The notes under the pieces were generated by a model. That model saw nothing but the letters and a program-made list of their open reading frames with translations. It had not been told where the DNA came from and made no database searches. Below, piece by piece: positions 1-8,794 of a stretch of 64,000 nucleotides of DNA. Source of the DNA: Actinernus sp. WN-2022 (Eukaryota > Cnidaria > Anthozoa > Actiniaria > Actinernidae). The stretch's first letter is position 1; each line of letters opens with the position of its first letter. Position numbers and translations under genes: made by a program. The stretch covers positions 79,589,740 through 79,653,739 of the forward strand of contig JAOWCC010000577.1 in assembly GCA_030867875.1 (NCBI GenBank), written 5' to 3'.

Positions 1-162
1 TCTATAAAACTGCAGTACGTAGACTTTGTAAACGTCAATCCCACCACAGGCCGCCCAAGTTCTGACTATGTATATCGCCAAGCAGTGAATTACAAGATTT
101 GTATGGGAGTTCTTTCGATAACTCGGAATAATAACGTAAATTTAGTTACAGATCTTCTGTAA
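1..162 (+). CDS. C-terminal coding fragment of unknown gene (partial at window edge)
   Basis: From the first base one frame stays open for 53 codons and ends at TAA 160-162. The peptide is ordinary in composition and ends in NNNVNLVTDLL. An AATAAA-type polyadenylation signal follows within about 15 bases (around 173-178), which is what the last exon of a gene would look like. I recognise no domain and cannot see the upstream part. It could equally be the tail of a transposable-element protein. Confidence 0.35.
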   Translation, partial: SIKLQYVDFVNVNPTTGRPSSDYVYRQAVNYKICMGVLSITRNNNVNLVTDLL

Positions 163-2073
163 TACAAGGTAAATAAAGGAAGAAGGCTTACTTGAAGTTG
201 TTTTGTTGTCCTATTTGTGTCATGGTCGCTAGAACGGTGTTTTATGGCCATAAAACACCGTTTTTTATATTACTTCTCAAACGAACACGATTCCTGTATT
301 AATAAATCACTATTAGGAAGTATTGTTTATCTAGTATTTTGTTGCGACCATGAGAAAGTAACAATCACAACCTTTGTGATCATTGAATATTCTTGACCGC
401 TAGGGTTGTTATTTTCTCATGGTTGTTTCAACAAACAGCCTGATAGTGCAATAGACAAGACAGATTGTTCGAGTCACGCTAGAGTTGTTGCTCCAGATTT
501 CTTTTCCATGCAATACGATCACGTGATTGCATTCCTGCAATAAAAGGCCCATGTGACCGAGGAATTCGTCGAAACTTAATTAGTATATACAACACGGCAA
601 CCTACATAGATCATGCAATTTGATTGGCTCGCTCTCTCGGAATAGAGCAATAGCCACCTACAAAACTCGTGATAATTTTGAAACTAAACGACAGGCGTAA
701 ATTCACGTTTCGCGATTGTTTCCGATGCGGAAATTTTAGAAATTCAACAAAATGCAGTGGCCAAAAGCAGGTCCCCGTGTTGTATATACTAAAACAATTC
801 TGAGCTTTCGGCGAATAATTATTAATTACAAACCACTGGCTTTGGAGACCCGGTAACGGCTCTCCGTATTTCGACGTAAAATATATAAATTATTTATTTA
901 TTAGTTATGGCAGCCGAAGGCTTATCAATGGTAGTATTAATAAGAGTACATACTACAATGAACTATTTGGGATAACTACTTTGTGGCTTTAAAATAACTG
1001 ATATTTGTTCTTGGATATTATGTGTTCCTCGCAATTTACACTGAGTTTAAATGTGATACAATGATGAGAAATATAGGACAACTATCTACAGTAAGTACGA
1101 TTGTTATCACTTGGAATTGATCCTACACAAATAAAGAAATAAGAAAAGAAAGTTTGTAAGGAATGTAAATAGCTTTTATTTCGTAAAATTACATGCGTTT
1201 TTTTATGTCACTCAACCACATTGTACTGACTATATAACGAATCATTTATCGTTTCATTATGTGTCCCTTGTGGTATTCCATGTATTTTGTTCTTGCATGT
1301 GTTTTTTTCCTGCTTAAAGGCGGTTGGTCTTCAGCGTACACATATTCATCACCACCGTATGCTTCTGTAATTGAAAAAACGTGATTCAATTAACTTTCGA
1401 GTAGTTCTAGATATATATTTCTGTGTCATTAGCTATCTGTATTGATATTATATATTGAGTCATTCATTCATTCATTGTATAATATTTAGATGGGTACTCT
1501 TATCACCAAAGTGTTTCTCAAGAATATGGAATAAAGTATACCCAATTTCGTCGATTAAGCGTCATCGTCATAGGCGCTTACTCGACTTCTTCTTTGGAGG
1601 GGACGCTTATTCAGTCAGGCAAAGCGCGTACTAATTGATAGATGAATTAATCAATGGCACTGGTTGGGATCGGGGCGCTAATTTGAGGGAGGGCATTTAT
1701 TTTACTTTTTGTATTATGGGCGTGAGCTTACTCGAGGCTAGTCGCATATTCAAGGCAATATGGTAAATAAAAAAAATAAAAAAATTATAGACAGTCCCAA
1801 TCCCCTTGACCGAGCGCCATAGAGAACCTGAAATCGTACTTGGACGAACACAAAAACAGCCAGTAGAGCTACTAGTAGGCGAGATTTTGCATAGATTGAC
1901 TCAATTCCGATGACATCTAAGGAGGTAAATTACACGCGCTTTCCTCTAACATTTTAATCGGAGCGTATTAGCCTGCTATAGCAGTAAATAGATTAATGTG
2001 TTAATATTGGGCATTCGTAATTAGCGCCTTGCGCCTTCCCTAAGTAAATGGTAGCGTCGGTATATAAACTTGT
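163..2073. other. Intergenic, AT-rich, small palindromes
   Basis: No coding region that I can support. It holds a perfect 30-bp palindrome at 233-262, an imperfect inverted repeat (about 341-372 against 403-432) and a short CATT microsatellite near 1461-1476. A short stretch near 505-560 (around CACGTGATTGCATTCCTG) recurs near 63030, so part of this block is dispersed repeat. Confidence 0.6.
233..262. repeat. Perfect 30-bp palindrome
   Basis: The 15-base arm AACGGTGTTTTATGG is followed directly by its exact reverse complement with no spacer. A second inverted repeat starts about 80 bases downstream. It may be the end of a MITE or a cruciform-prone site. Confidence 0.85.
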
Positions 2074-2209
2074 TTATTCGTTTTGCTCTTCACTTGACGC
2101 AACCAGATTTCGCAGCTCGTTTTCCGTGAGCTTATTTTTCCCGTTGTGCTTGTAAGTACGCATCATATGCTTCTTCGCTTTTTCCACATTAATGTTTCCT
2201 TGCTCAATA
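2074..2209 (-). CDS. Candidate terminal exon with degenerate EF-hand-like loop
   Basis: On the minus strand the last ~41 codons before the stop at 2074-2076 read as a charged helix (VEKAKKHMMRTY), a 12-residue loop rich in N, G and K (KHNGKNKLTENE), a second helix, and an acidic end SSEEQNE. The pattern is that of an EF-hand C-terminus, but loop positions 1 and 5 are Lys instead of acidic residues, so calcium binding would be doubtful. The upstream boundary is a guess: AG dinucleotides near 2205-2213 could be a splice acceptor. No other exon of this gene is recognisable in the window. Confidence 0.3.
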
Positions 2210-2589
2210 ACTAGCACGATTATACAACGTTTTATTAGCACACTTGTCTGACTCTCCAATAAACAGATTAACTGGTTCGCGCCTCTCCTATACCTTGTTG
2301 TTTGATGGAGAATATATAATATAAACGTGTTCTGTGTGGCAAAGCGCAGCGACAGAGCACAGAACTCAGTTATTGACAGCTTTGTTGAGATCAACATCAG
2401 TAAACACAGGACCAATCAAGATTATCGAGGTTAGTTATCAACAATGCTCACTTATAAACAATGCATTTTTGTTGTTAACAATGATTAACTGTTAATCTGG
2501 ACTCTAGTAAATATTGTAAATCAGCTTTAGTTTCTGGTATTAGAAGAACTAAGCAATTTACCTTCAGTGTCGCTTAAAGTAAACATATC
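2210..2589. other. Intergenic, nothing recognised
   Basis: AT-rich sequence. The upstream extension of the minus-strand reading frame through here (to 2415) is hydrophobic and unlike a protein family I know. Confidence 0.5.
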
Positions 2590-3935
2590 AAAGACATAAT
2601 AACATCAATGTCGTCCTACAAGGCCCCTGGGATTGACAAAACTCCAAGCTGTGTCATTAAAGACTGCCTCCCTCCCATTCTTCATACAATTACGTCCATT
2701 GTTAATGCCTGCTTTGTCTCTTCCACCTCCCCTGCTGTCTGGAAAATAGCATAAGTCACACCTGTATCACTAAAGACGGCGATCATGAACAAGCTAACAA
2801 GAGACCTATCTTGTTGTTACCAGTTCTTTTGAAGGTTTGTGAAAGGGTCATCCATAACCAATTCACGTCTACTCCTAAGGGGAAGGCTAACAAAGAACCA
2901 AAGGTTAGAAATGGTATTCGACCGAGACATCTGTGATCCAAACAACCGACGCGATCCATAACGCCATTGATCAAAAGAAACTAACTGCTGTTGTGCTTTT
3001 AGATATGAGCAAGGCCTTCGATAGCAACAATCACGAGATACTAATATCGAAATTGCAAGTCGGCGCCTCTCTCTTCCAGCCTCCAGTGGTTCCACAGTAA
3101 CCTCTCTAACAGACAACAAGTCTTACGGATCCACTCAGCAGTGTCTGAATCCCTTCCTGTGGTCAGCGGTGTGCCACAGTAAGCAATCTAGGTCCGCTTC
3201 TCTTCAGTATATATCTTCCTTCAGTACCACAGAAATGCAGTTCTCAGTGCTATGTAGACTATACAAAACTCCACGTTTCCTTCCACTTACAAAACAAGCT
3301 AACTGCCGTTACCAACTCAGGACCTAATTAATGTACGTAAATGGTGTTTCAACAGTTTCCTGCTACTTAACCCAGACAAAACAAAGCTTATGGTGTTTGT
3401 ATGCAGACACCTGGTGACTAAACTACAAGACTTCAGTCTATCGCTACTAGGAAAGGTGCCGGTCCAAGTGGCCAAAGACCTGCATGGGCGTTACATTTGA
3501 CCCCACCTATCATATGATTAACATATAATTAGACCATATCTTCGTACATGTCTCGTCTTAGACAAATAAATCGTGCTAAACACGCAGTTGATAGACAAAC
3601 GTCACTAAAAGTGATTAATGCCTTAGTTTTTAACAAATTATTGACTCATTATCGATAAACTGCATGCCAGTTTCAAGCCGTAGTGTCGTAGTGCTTTAAT
3701 GGCTTTTAATGGCTGTATCCCTGATTTCCTTTTCTTCTCGATTTATTAAGCGTAAAGGAAATCAGTAATCGTCACACCAGGGGCTCCCAACATACTGAAT
3801 ATCCCTCTTTTTAAAAATTCTTTCGGTCAGCGAACCTTCAACTACAGAACTGTCAGTATCTGGAACTCAGTAGATCGGTCCTTGAAACATTGCCGAACTG
3901 TTGATATTTTTAAGCGCTCTCCGGAGACATAAATT
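2590..3935 (+). pseudogene. Degenerate non-LTR retrotransposon reverse transcriptase
   Basis: Three-frame reading gives the ordered landmarks of a CR1/L2/Jockey-type reverse transcriptase: a KAPGID block near 2620, an LLDMSKAFD motif-A block near 2999-3022, a VSGVP-type block near 3160-3180, an INDLP-like remnant around 3200-3220, and the terminal FNYRTVSIWNS block near 3838-3870. Many stops and frameshifts separate them, so the copy is long dead. No intact endonuclease domain is visible upstream, as expected for a 5'-truncated copy. Confidence 0.75.
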
Positions 3936-4999
3936 ACTAAAGAAATTTATTGATTAATCTTTTCTACAAAACTGTTGCTCTCTTTATTTTGCGTACATAA
4001 TAACAGAAACGAGTGGATATGGTATATAGTCCCCGCTGGTTCCGCACGAGGGCGCAGCCCGAGGGCGGACACAAGGGGACTATATCACATATACCGGCCC
4101 GAGTTTCAGGCCGATAAAATGCTTATTTTTTTACAATGGCGTAGTTTTCTCATTAACAAGTTCAATATACTGATTCGAGAGAAAAAAACATGGACATTTT
4201 TTCATTGGTCTCAAGCAAATTCTCAATTATAAACAAAGGGAAGGATAACAGAATAGCATTGATATCGCTCTGAAACACCATTTTACTTACAAAAGGTATT
4301 CGCCGTAGTCCATGTGGGTCTAATAGAAACATAGCACTGCTAGCGTCCTTGAGCATGCGTAGATGTTTCTATTAGACCCACATGGACTAGGCGAAAATAA
4401 ATATTCCCCCTGCATATTTAATTTGTAAGGGTTACCGTCCTGAAACGAGGGGATATGTGATATAGTCCCCTGAAAGAACAATAGGAGAACTGAGCCATGT
4501 GAAAATAACACAGAATATAGTCTTTATCTAAAACAACCACGAAACGAAATAAATGTATACGTAATATTTTCGTCGCTAATTAAGGAGCAAGTGCTATTCC
4601 TAGCAATTCTAAAATTGGACATATTTAAAGAGCAAGTAGCGCCATAACATAACATTAACTGTTTTTGAGGCAGGAGCAGCAATTCAACTACAATACGTTG
4701 CATTATGTGATGTCACAATGGAAGCCTACGGGATATTGTTGTAGTAGTTTTCTCTTGGGAGGGAGTTGATTCATCTTATGACGTCACATAGTCCGCGAAA
4801 AATAATCGAAATAATGGGGATTAAATGCCAGAAATGTTACAAAATTTGCAAGTTTAATACCTTTTTGTGAGATTGAAACAAACGCAACAGTACAATATAA
4901 TTTATTTTTAGCATGATATTTGCACTTTAAATTTAAAATGTTAAATGACTAACAAACATTTCTGCTGTTTTTCATATTATCAAACCAGTTTCTGATGTC
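3936..4999. other. Intergenic with MITE-like inverted repeats
   Basis: No gene. It contains a GC-rich inverted repeat at about 4020-4105 whose arms carry TATAGTCCCC / GGGGACTATA. The same arm motif recurs near 4449-4475, so these may be the ends of one short element. A long hairpin lies at 4298-4398. Confidence 0.6.
4298..4398. repeat. Long hairpin (inverted repeat, ~33-bp arms)
   Basis: Arms 4298-4330 and 4365-4398 are almost exactly complementary, with one mismatch around CCGTAG/CTAGGC and a 34-base loop. The size and AT-rich flanks fit a miniature inverted-repeat element or its remnant. Confidence 0.8.
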
Positions 5000-5280
5000 C
5001 ATTCGTACAATACCAGGTATTCTGCAAATCAAAATCTTCACAGACCATTTTTACGAACGAATTATGGCCAACAAAATAAAGTTTATGATACTAAAATATG
5101 GGAGAACATACCAACTATGATCAAAAGTTTAAAATTTCATAGTTTCAAAACGTCTTACAAAGCAGTATTTATTAAGTAAACAAAACTAATTTTCCTGGAA
5201 CAATGATCTAATTTTTAGATTATTGTATCAAACTTATAATTACATTGTAACTTGTATTTAATGTAGCAGTATTAATCTTT
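5000..5280 (+). pseudogene. LINE reverse transcriptase C-terminal remnant
   Basis: One frame around 5090-5180 reads WENIPTMIKSLKFHSFK, the WNSIP...LKS..FHSFK signature that ends many CR1-like reverse transcriptases, followed by a stop near 5178 and AT-rich 3' sequence. No other part of the element is preserved here. Confidence 0.55.
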
Positions 5281-5821
5281 TTTTATCAAGTTATGTACAA
5301 ACTTGTTTTTCATAAACTGCTGATATACTCTCCATGTTTTACTTCATTCTCTCTTTCTGTCTGTGGCCGCTGGTCTTTATTTGGATTAACACAATCCATA
5401 ACTAAACGATTATAACAGGTAAGGTTAAACAACCTCCACTTCCAAGATGGCAGCTCTCTGCTTACAACCAAGAGCACACCTCTCGTATCCAGTTCTCCCT
5501 CGTTCGCGTGCGCACACACTGTCCAGTTCCTTCCGGTACTACAACTTCCGGTATTACAACATTCAGGGCCAAAGTGTGGTGCACCACAGCGCCGTCTCAT
5601 TCGCGAGACGAAATACCGCGAGACTAAATGCCGCACTAAGGATTGCTTTGCAAAGGTGTTGGCGGAATTGGAGAACCATAAGGTATTTATAGACAAGTAG
5701 AAAGCGCGAGATGAAAAAAGAAAGAAGAAAGAGAAACTGGTATGCCACTCTTTCTTCTTTCTTTTTTCTTATACCAACAATCAATTAGATAATAGAAAAA
5801 CCTATAGTATACGCCACTAGT
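5281..5821. other. Intergenic; GC-richer patch and left approach to the Polinton
   Basis: 5440-5660 is CpG-richer than its surroundings and contains a direct repeat (TTCCGGTA.TACAACTTCCGG region) and a short GTCTCATTCGCGAGAC palindrome. Open frames on both strands here look like by-products of composition. A perfect purine/pyrimidine hairpin follows at 5713-5768. The Polinton left terminus should lie in this stretch, but I could not match it to the right end. Confidence 0.5.
5713..5768. repeat. Perfect 21-bp-arm purine/pyrimidine hairpin
   Basis: The purine arm 5713-5733 (A/G only) is exactly complementary to 5748-5768, with a 14-base loop. It sits about 50 bases upstream of the TFIIB-like gene at the left edge of the Polinton, so it could belong to the lost left terminus. 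Confidence 0.85.
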
Positions 5822-6787
5822 ATGGACGATCCTTTGGGCTTGCTTGGTTCCGAAATTAGTACCACCCTACCTATGTTCGATATTAATCCTCTTATTCCAC
5901 GGTCATATGTCATGCCAACCCATTGGAAATGTGCCCCGAATGCCTATGTCCAATGAAAGTGCTAGGAACTGAATTCATATGTTCCACCTGTGGTCTTGTT
6001 TCCGAGACCGAATTACACGAAGATAGCCAAACGATTCATACCGCTCAGCGGTTGCGTATAGTAGGTCCGGATAGCTTTTGGTATCAAACGCGATCTCGAC
6101 TGTACTAGACCAACGGATAACCAAGAATTACGACTACGTACAACTATGCGAGAACTACTGGCATACAACACCACTTATAAACAAAATTACGACCTCTCGT
6201 TTCCCACAAATGTATTAGTAATCGTGGCTGACGCATTCATCCAAGTGAATAAAGTTTGTATCAGGCGTAGTCATGCTAAGAGAACTATTTTGGCTGCACT
6301 ACTTTACCATGCATGTATACAATGTAAGTTCTTTCGCTCTAAAAGCGAGGTTGCTCGTTTCATGCAACTCAACAACCAAGGCATCTATCGCGGCAACGTC
6401 TTTCTACGCTCTCTACATGCCGACAACAAAATCGATATTGACTTAAATGCTGATCTCATAGCTCCTCATATCGAAACGACTTTTGCTAAACTCAACCTCA
6501 CTGGAGTACCTAGAAATCACCGCACTATTTTACTCCAAAAAATAGTCCATGAGATCGTTCATACGGCAATCGAAGACAATATAGGTATCCACTCCATACT
6601 TCACACTAAAGTAGTTGGAGCAAGCTACGAGGTGCTACGTCGTGCAGGAGAATGTATAGATCTTATTGATGTTGTTAAACGGTGTGGTATAAGTAAGTGT
6701 GCGATTATACGTTTTATCAAAGAGTTGCTTGCTTCCCATTCACACTTCGAACCTATCTATGATAAATACGAACTAAATAGTAGTTGA
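5822..6787 (+). pseudogene. TFIIB-like transcription initiation factor (broken), Polinton-borne
   Basis: Three consecutive frames together resemble a TFIIB-family factor of about 320 residues. The N-terminal part starts at ATG 5822. A zinc ribbon follows with cysteine pairs CPEC and CSTC (about 5932-5991), then an ISxxxx-free linker. Two cyclin-like repeats come next: the first has TILAALLYHAC and SEVARFMQL (about 6285-6375), the second has VVGASYEVLRRAG and VKRCGISKCAI (about 6610-6710). That order (ribbon, cyclin, cyclin) is typical of TFIIB/BRF and of the TFIIB homologues of some large DNA viruses. The ribbon spacing is a little shorter than in eukaryotic TFIIB. The frame changes near 5915-5930 and again near 6065-6090, so it is disrupted. 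TFIIB recruits RNA polymerase II to promoters; here it may once have directed transcription of the element. It is the outermost gene on the left, transcribed inward. Confidence 0.8.
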
Positions 6788-7457
6788 ACGATAACCACCG
6801 AGTAAGAATTTTAGGTAAACATTTTTGAGAAAAAACGAAAAGCAAAACTGGTGTCGCCAGAACATCTCTAGGAACCACTTTCACCTTTTTCCTTCCTTCG
6901 CCATTTTCGTTCCTAGAGAGGTTTTTGCTTTTTGTTTGCCGGGCCCAGCTTTTTCACTGTATTTGTTCTACTGTTTCTTTCCTACTGTATTTTGGATCCT
7001 GTCCTAACTGGTTGAGGCACAACCGGCATTCCTTGGAACTCTATTCAAGTATCCGTAAGCTCTACCCAAGCACCCGACCCAGGATTGACATTATTTCTAC
7101 TGTAATTATTCAACTTCTACCACATCGGCAGACGCGCTACGATTTGTGTGGGGCTGGAGACTTTTTACCCCACACAAACCGATCTACCACATATGGCCCC
7201 AGCAGGATTCGAACTCTGGACTCAAGTGGCCTCCATTTTCCCTCGAGCCCAGCGCAGAACCGTGAGGTCACATCTGCTAGACAATGACGTAGGTGTAAAA
7301 TATTGTATTTATGTCTTTCACAGTGGGCCGTGACATAGTCTGACGTGACTAGACAGAAATTTACATATGAACCCGACGTAGGGATTAATTTATACAAAGA
7401 TCTTTGTAAAGTTAAAATAAAATCCACGCTCGCTTCTCTCGTATGACATTTCGATTT
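6788..7457. other. Spacer inside the Polinton: hairpin and SINE-like insert
   Basis: This is the only long non-coding stretch in the element. A hairpin pairs about 6838-6877 with 6908-6940 (arms around CTCTAGGAAC / GTTCCTAGAG). A second hairpin pairs the two copies of TGTGTGGGG/CCCCACACA near 7146-7180. A tRNA-like B box follows. The stretch probably represents a later insertion between two convergent genes. Confidence 0.5.
7195..7290 (-). mobile_element. tRNA-derived SINE head (class II tRNA-like)
   Basis: On the minus strand a B box GTTCGAATCC is present (from about 7214). About 50 bases upstream lies GCGCTGGGCTCGAG, which resembles the D-loop/anticodon region of Leu/Ser-type tRNAs. Acceptor-stem pairing is not convincing, so a functional tRNA gene is unlikely. 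Polymerase III-promoted SINEs fit better. Confidence 0.45.
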
Positions 7458-8063
7458 TTATCCCACTAGACTGCCAAGTTTTGCTCTCAGCTCCTTTCGG
7501 ATCTCGGAGTGAAGTTCTTCTACGTTTTTTAACCCCCCTTCTTGCCTGTTTTTTTGTCGTATTTCGAGCTTAAGCGTTTCGTATTTCCCTTTCTCACCAA
7601 TAACGCTTGAGAACTCGGCTTCTGAAATGTTGCCATCGTCTAGGGCTTTCGAAACTATAACTTCCACAGAATTAACCTTTGCCCGAGCCAACATAGCAGT
7701 CTTTTCATGTTTCGAGACGTGAACCCCAAGTTTCTTGCTGGCAACAGCCATCGAAGCCGAAACAGCTGCACAAAGAAATCCTAGCGATCCTAAAGAAAGC
7801 CCAATTGGTAACCCCACACCTGTCAATGACGTATCCAGCGCGGAAGCGGATAAAACGCCGCTCAGGCTACCTGTGGCCACAGCAATCCCATGAACGATAC
7901 CACGGGCTCGGGCATAATTTTTTCGAACAACTTCGTAGTGCTTTGCCTGCTGTTCGAGCTCGGCAAGCATATCGCAGACTTTCTGCAGTCGAAAGCTCTC
8001 TCCAGATAGTGTAGGATAGATCTGCGGTGCCGTTGGAATTGTTTGAATCGAATCGCTTGCCAT
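7458..8063 (-). CDS. Polinton-associated membrane protein, 201 aa
   Basis: An intact frame, starting at ATG 8061-8063 behind an AT-rich TATATA box. Residues 1-20 are Pro/Thr-rich with an APQIYP motif, and a helical segment (about 25-52) is probably coiled. Two adjacent hydrophobic stretches (about 55-76 and 83-107) are rich in G, A and S, and the C-terminal 80 residues are charged and helical. From memory the layout (APxxYP head, VHG.AV.TG hydrophobic pair, KHEKT..LA.AK block) belongs to a family that recurs beside cnidarian Polintons. Its function is unknown. A virion or membrane-interacting accessory role is inference. It is among the few undamaged genes in the element, although its neighbours on both sides are broken. 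Confidence 0.8.
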   Translation of the reverse strand: MASDSIQTIPTAPQIYPTLSGESFRLQKVCDMLAELEQQAKHYEVVRKNYARARGIVHGIAVATGSLSGVLSASALDTSLTGVGLPIGLSLGSLGFLCAAVSASMAVASKKLGVHVSKHEKTAMLARAKVNSVEVIVSKALDDGNISEAEFSSVIGEKGKYETLKLEIRQKNRQEGGLKNVEELHSEIRKELRAKLGSLVG

Positions 8064-8141
8064 TGTGTATATATGCTTAGCTTACTCAATCTTCAATACG
8101 TAGCTAATAGGGTTGTTACGAAAGTCTATGGTGTTTCCTTT

Positions 8142-8747
8142 CTAATCGTAAATTGTCAGGCGAAGGCTGTTTCTCATCAACCCTAGAGCTCGGGCGGGTA
8201 GTGGTCGTAGTGAAGCATATGTTGCTTTTACGAATCTTTCGCCTCGGATCCGTAATCTAGCTAGGACATTCGATCATTTTCCATCTCGAATTGAGAAGCT
8301 AGAATCTACCACATCGCAGTTGACATACGCTGTGTGGATATCTTGTAGCGTCAGCTCGTGACTACCCACTGGGATTGTCATATCTTCTATACCATGTTCA
8401 TTACCTTTGACACCAAGTAGTGCACAGAGATTTCTGCTGAACTGGATTGGGGTTTTAACCTCTAGGGTCCAAACCAACGTCGGTAAGGTTTTCACTAATT
8501 GCACGATACCAGCATCGATTGCGGGTTTTAAGTATACTTGAATGCTTGCCATATCATGATGCCCCATAGCGATACTATATGGAAACCCCACACCTTTGGT
8601 ATCCCACCAGAACGAAGCTATATTTTCTAGGTTCCACCAACTATTCTCAAAAGTGATCTCAACTAGAGAAATATTATGGATACAAAGAGGCTGATCGAAG
8701 TAGACCGTATGGTCAGCTGAGGTGGTGGTGACAAATAAGTTCACCAT
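8142..8747 (-). pseudogene. Small conserved Polinton protein (one frameshift)
   Basis: The minus-strand frame starts at ATG 8745-8747 and runs for 157 codons. It opens with a DHTVYFDQPL stretch and an NSWWNL block, features I associate with a recurrent small protein of cnidarian Polintons. The frame closes at 8274. In another frame from about 8268 down to a stop at 8142-8144 the sequence continues with LARLRIRGERF and ends LMRNSLRLTIYD, which looks like the natural C-terminus. I therefore read one gene of about 200 codons with a frameshift near 8265-8275. The beta-rich pattern suggests a small structural protein, but that is a guess. Its start codon shares a 47-bp intergenic region with the gene on the other strand. 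Confidence 0.65.
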
Positions 8748-8794
8748 TATATATATTGAAGGTATAAACTGTATATATGCATATCTTCAATACG
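8748..8794. promoter_or_regulatory. Compact divergent promoter with TATA boxes and TTCAAT motif
   Basis: Only 47 bases separate two divergent start codons. Two TATATA blocks lie here (near 8749-8757 and 8772-8778). On each strand the octamer CTTCAATA occurs just before the start codon: minus-strand reading from about 8763, plus-strand reading at 8785-8792. A related GTTCAAT directly precedes the start at 11521. This looks like a core promoter/initiator of the element. Confidence 0.45.

Noticed and set aside
5310..5696. 128-codon minus-strand frame with many Cys, and an 81-codon plus-strand frame over the same bases
   Set aside because: Both lie on a GC-richer patch with direct repeats. No domain pattern; long open frames are expected there by composition.
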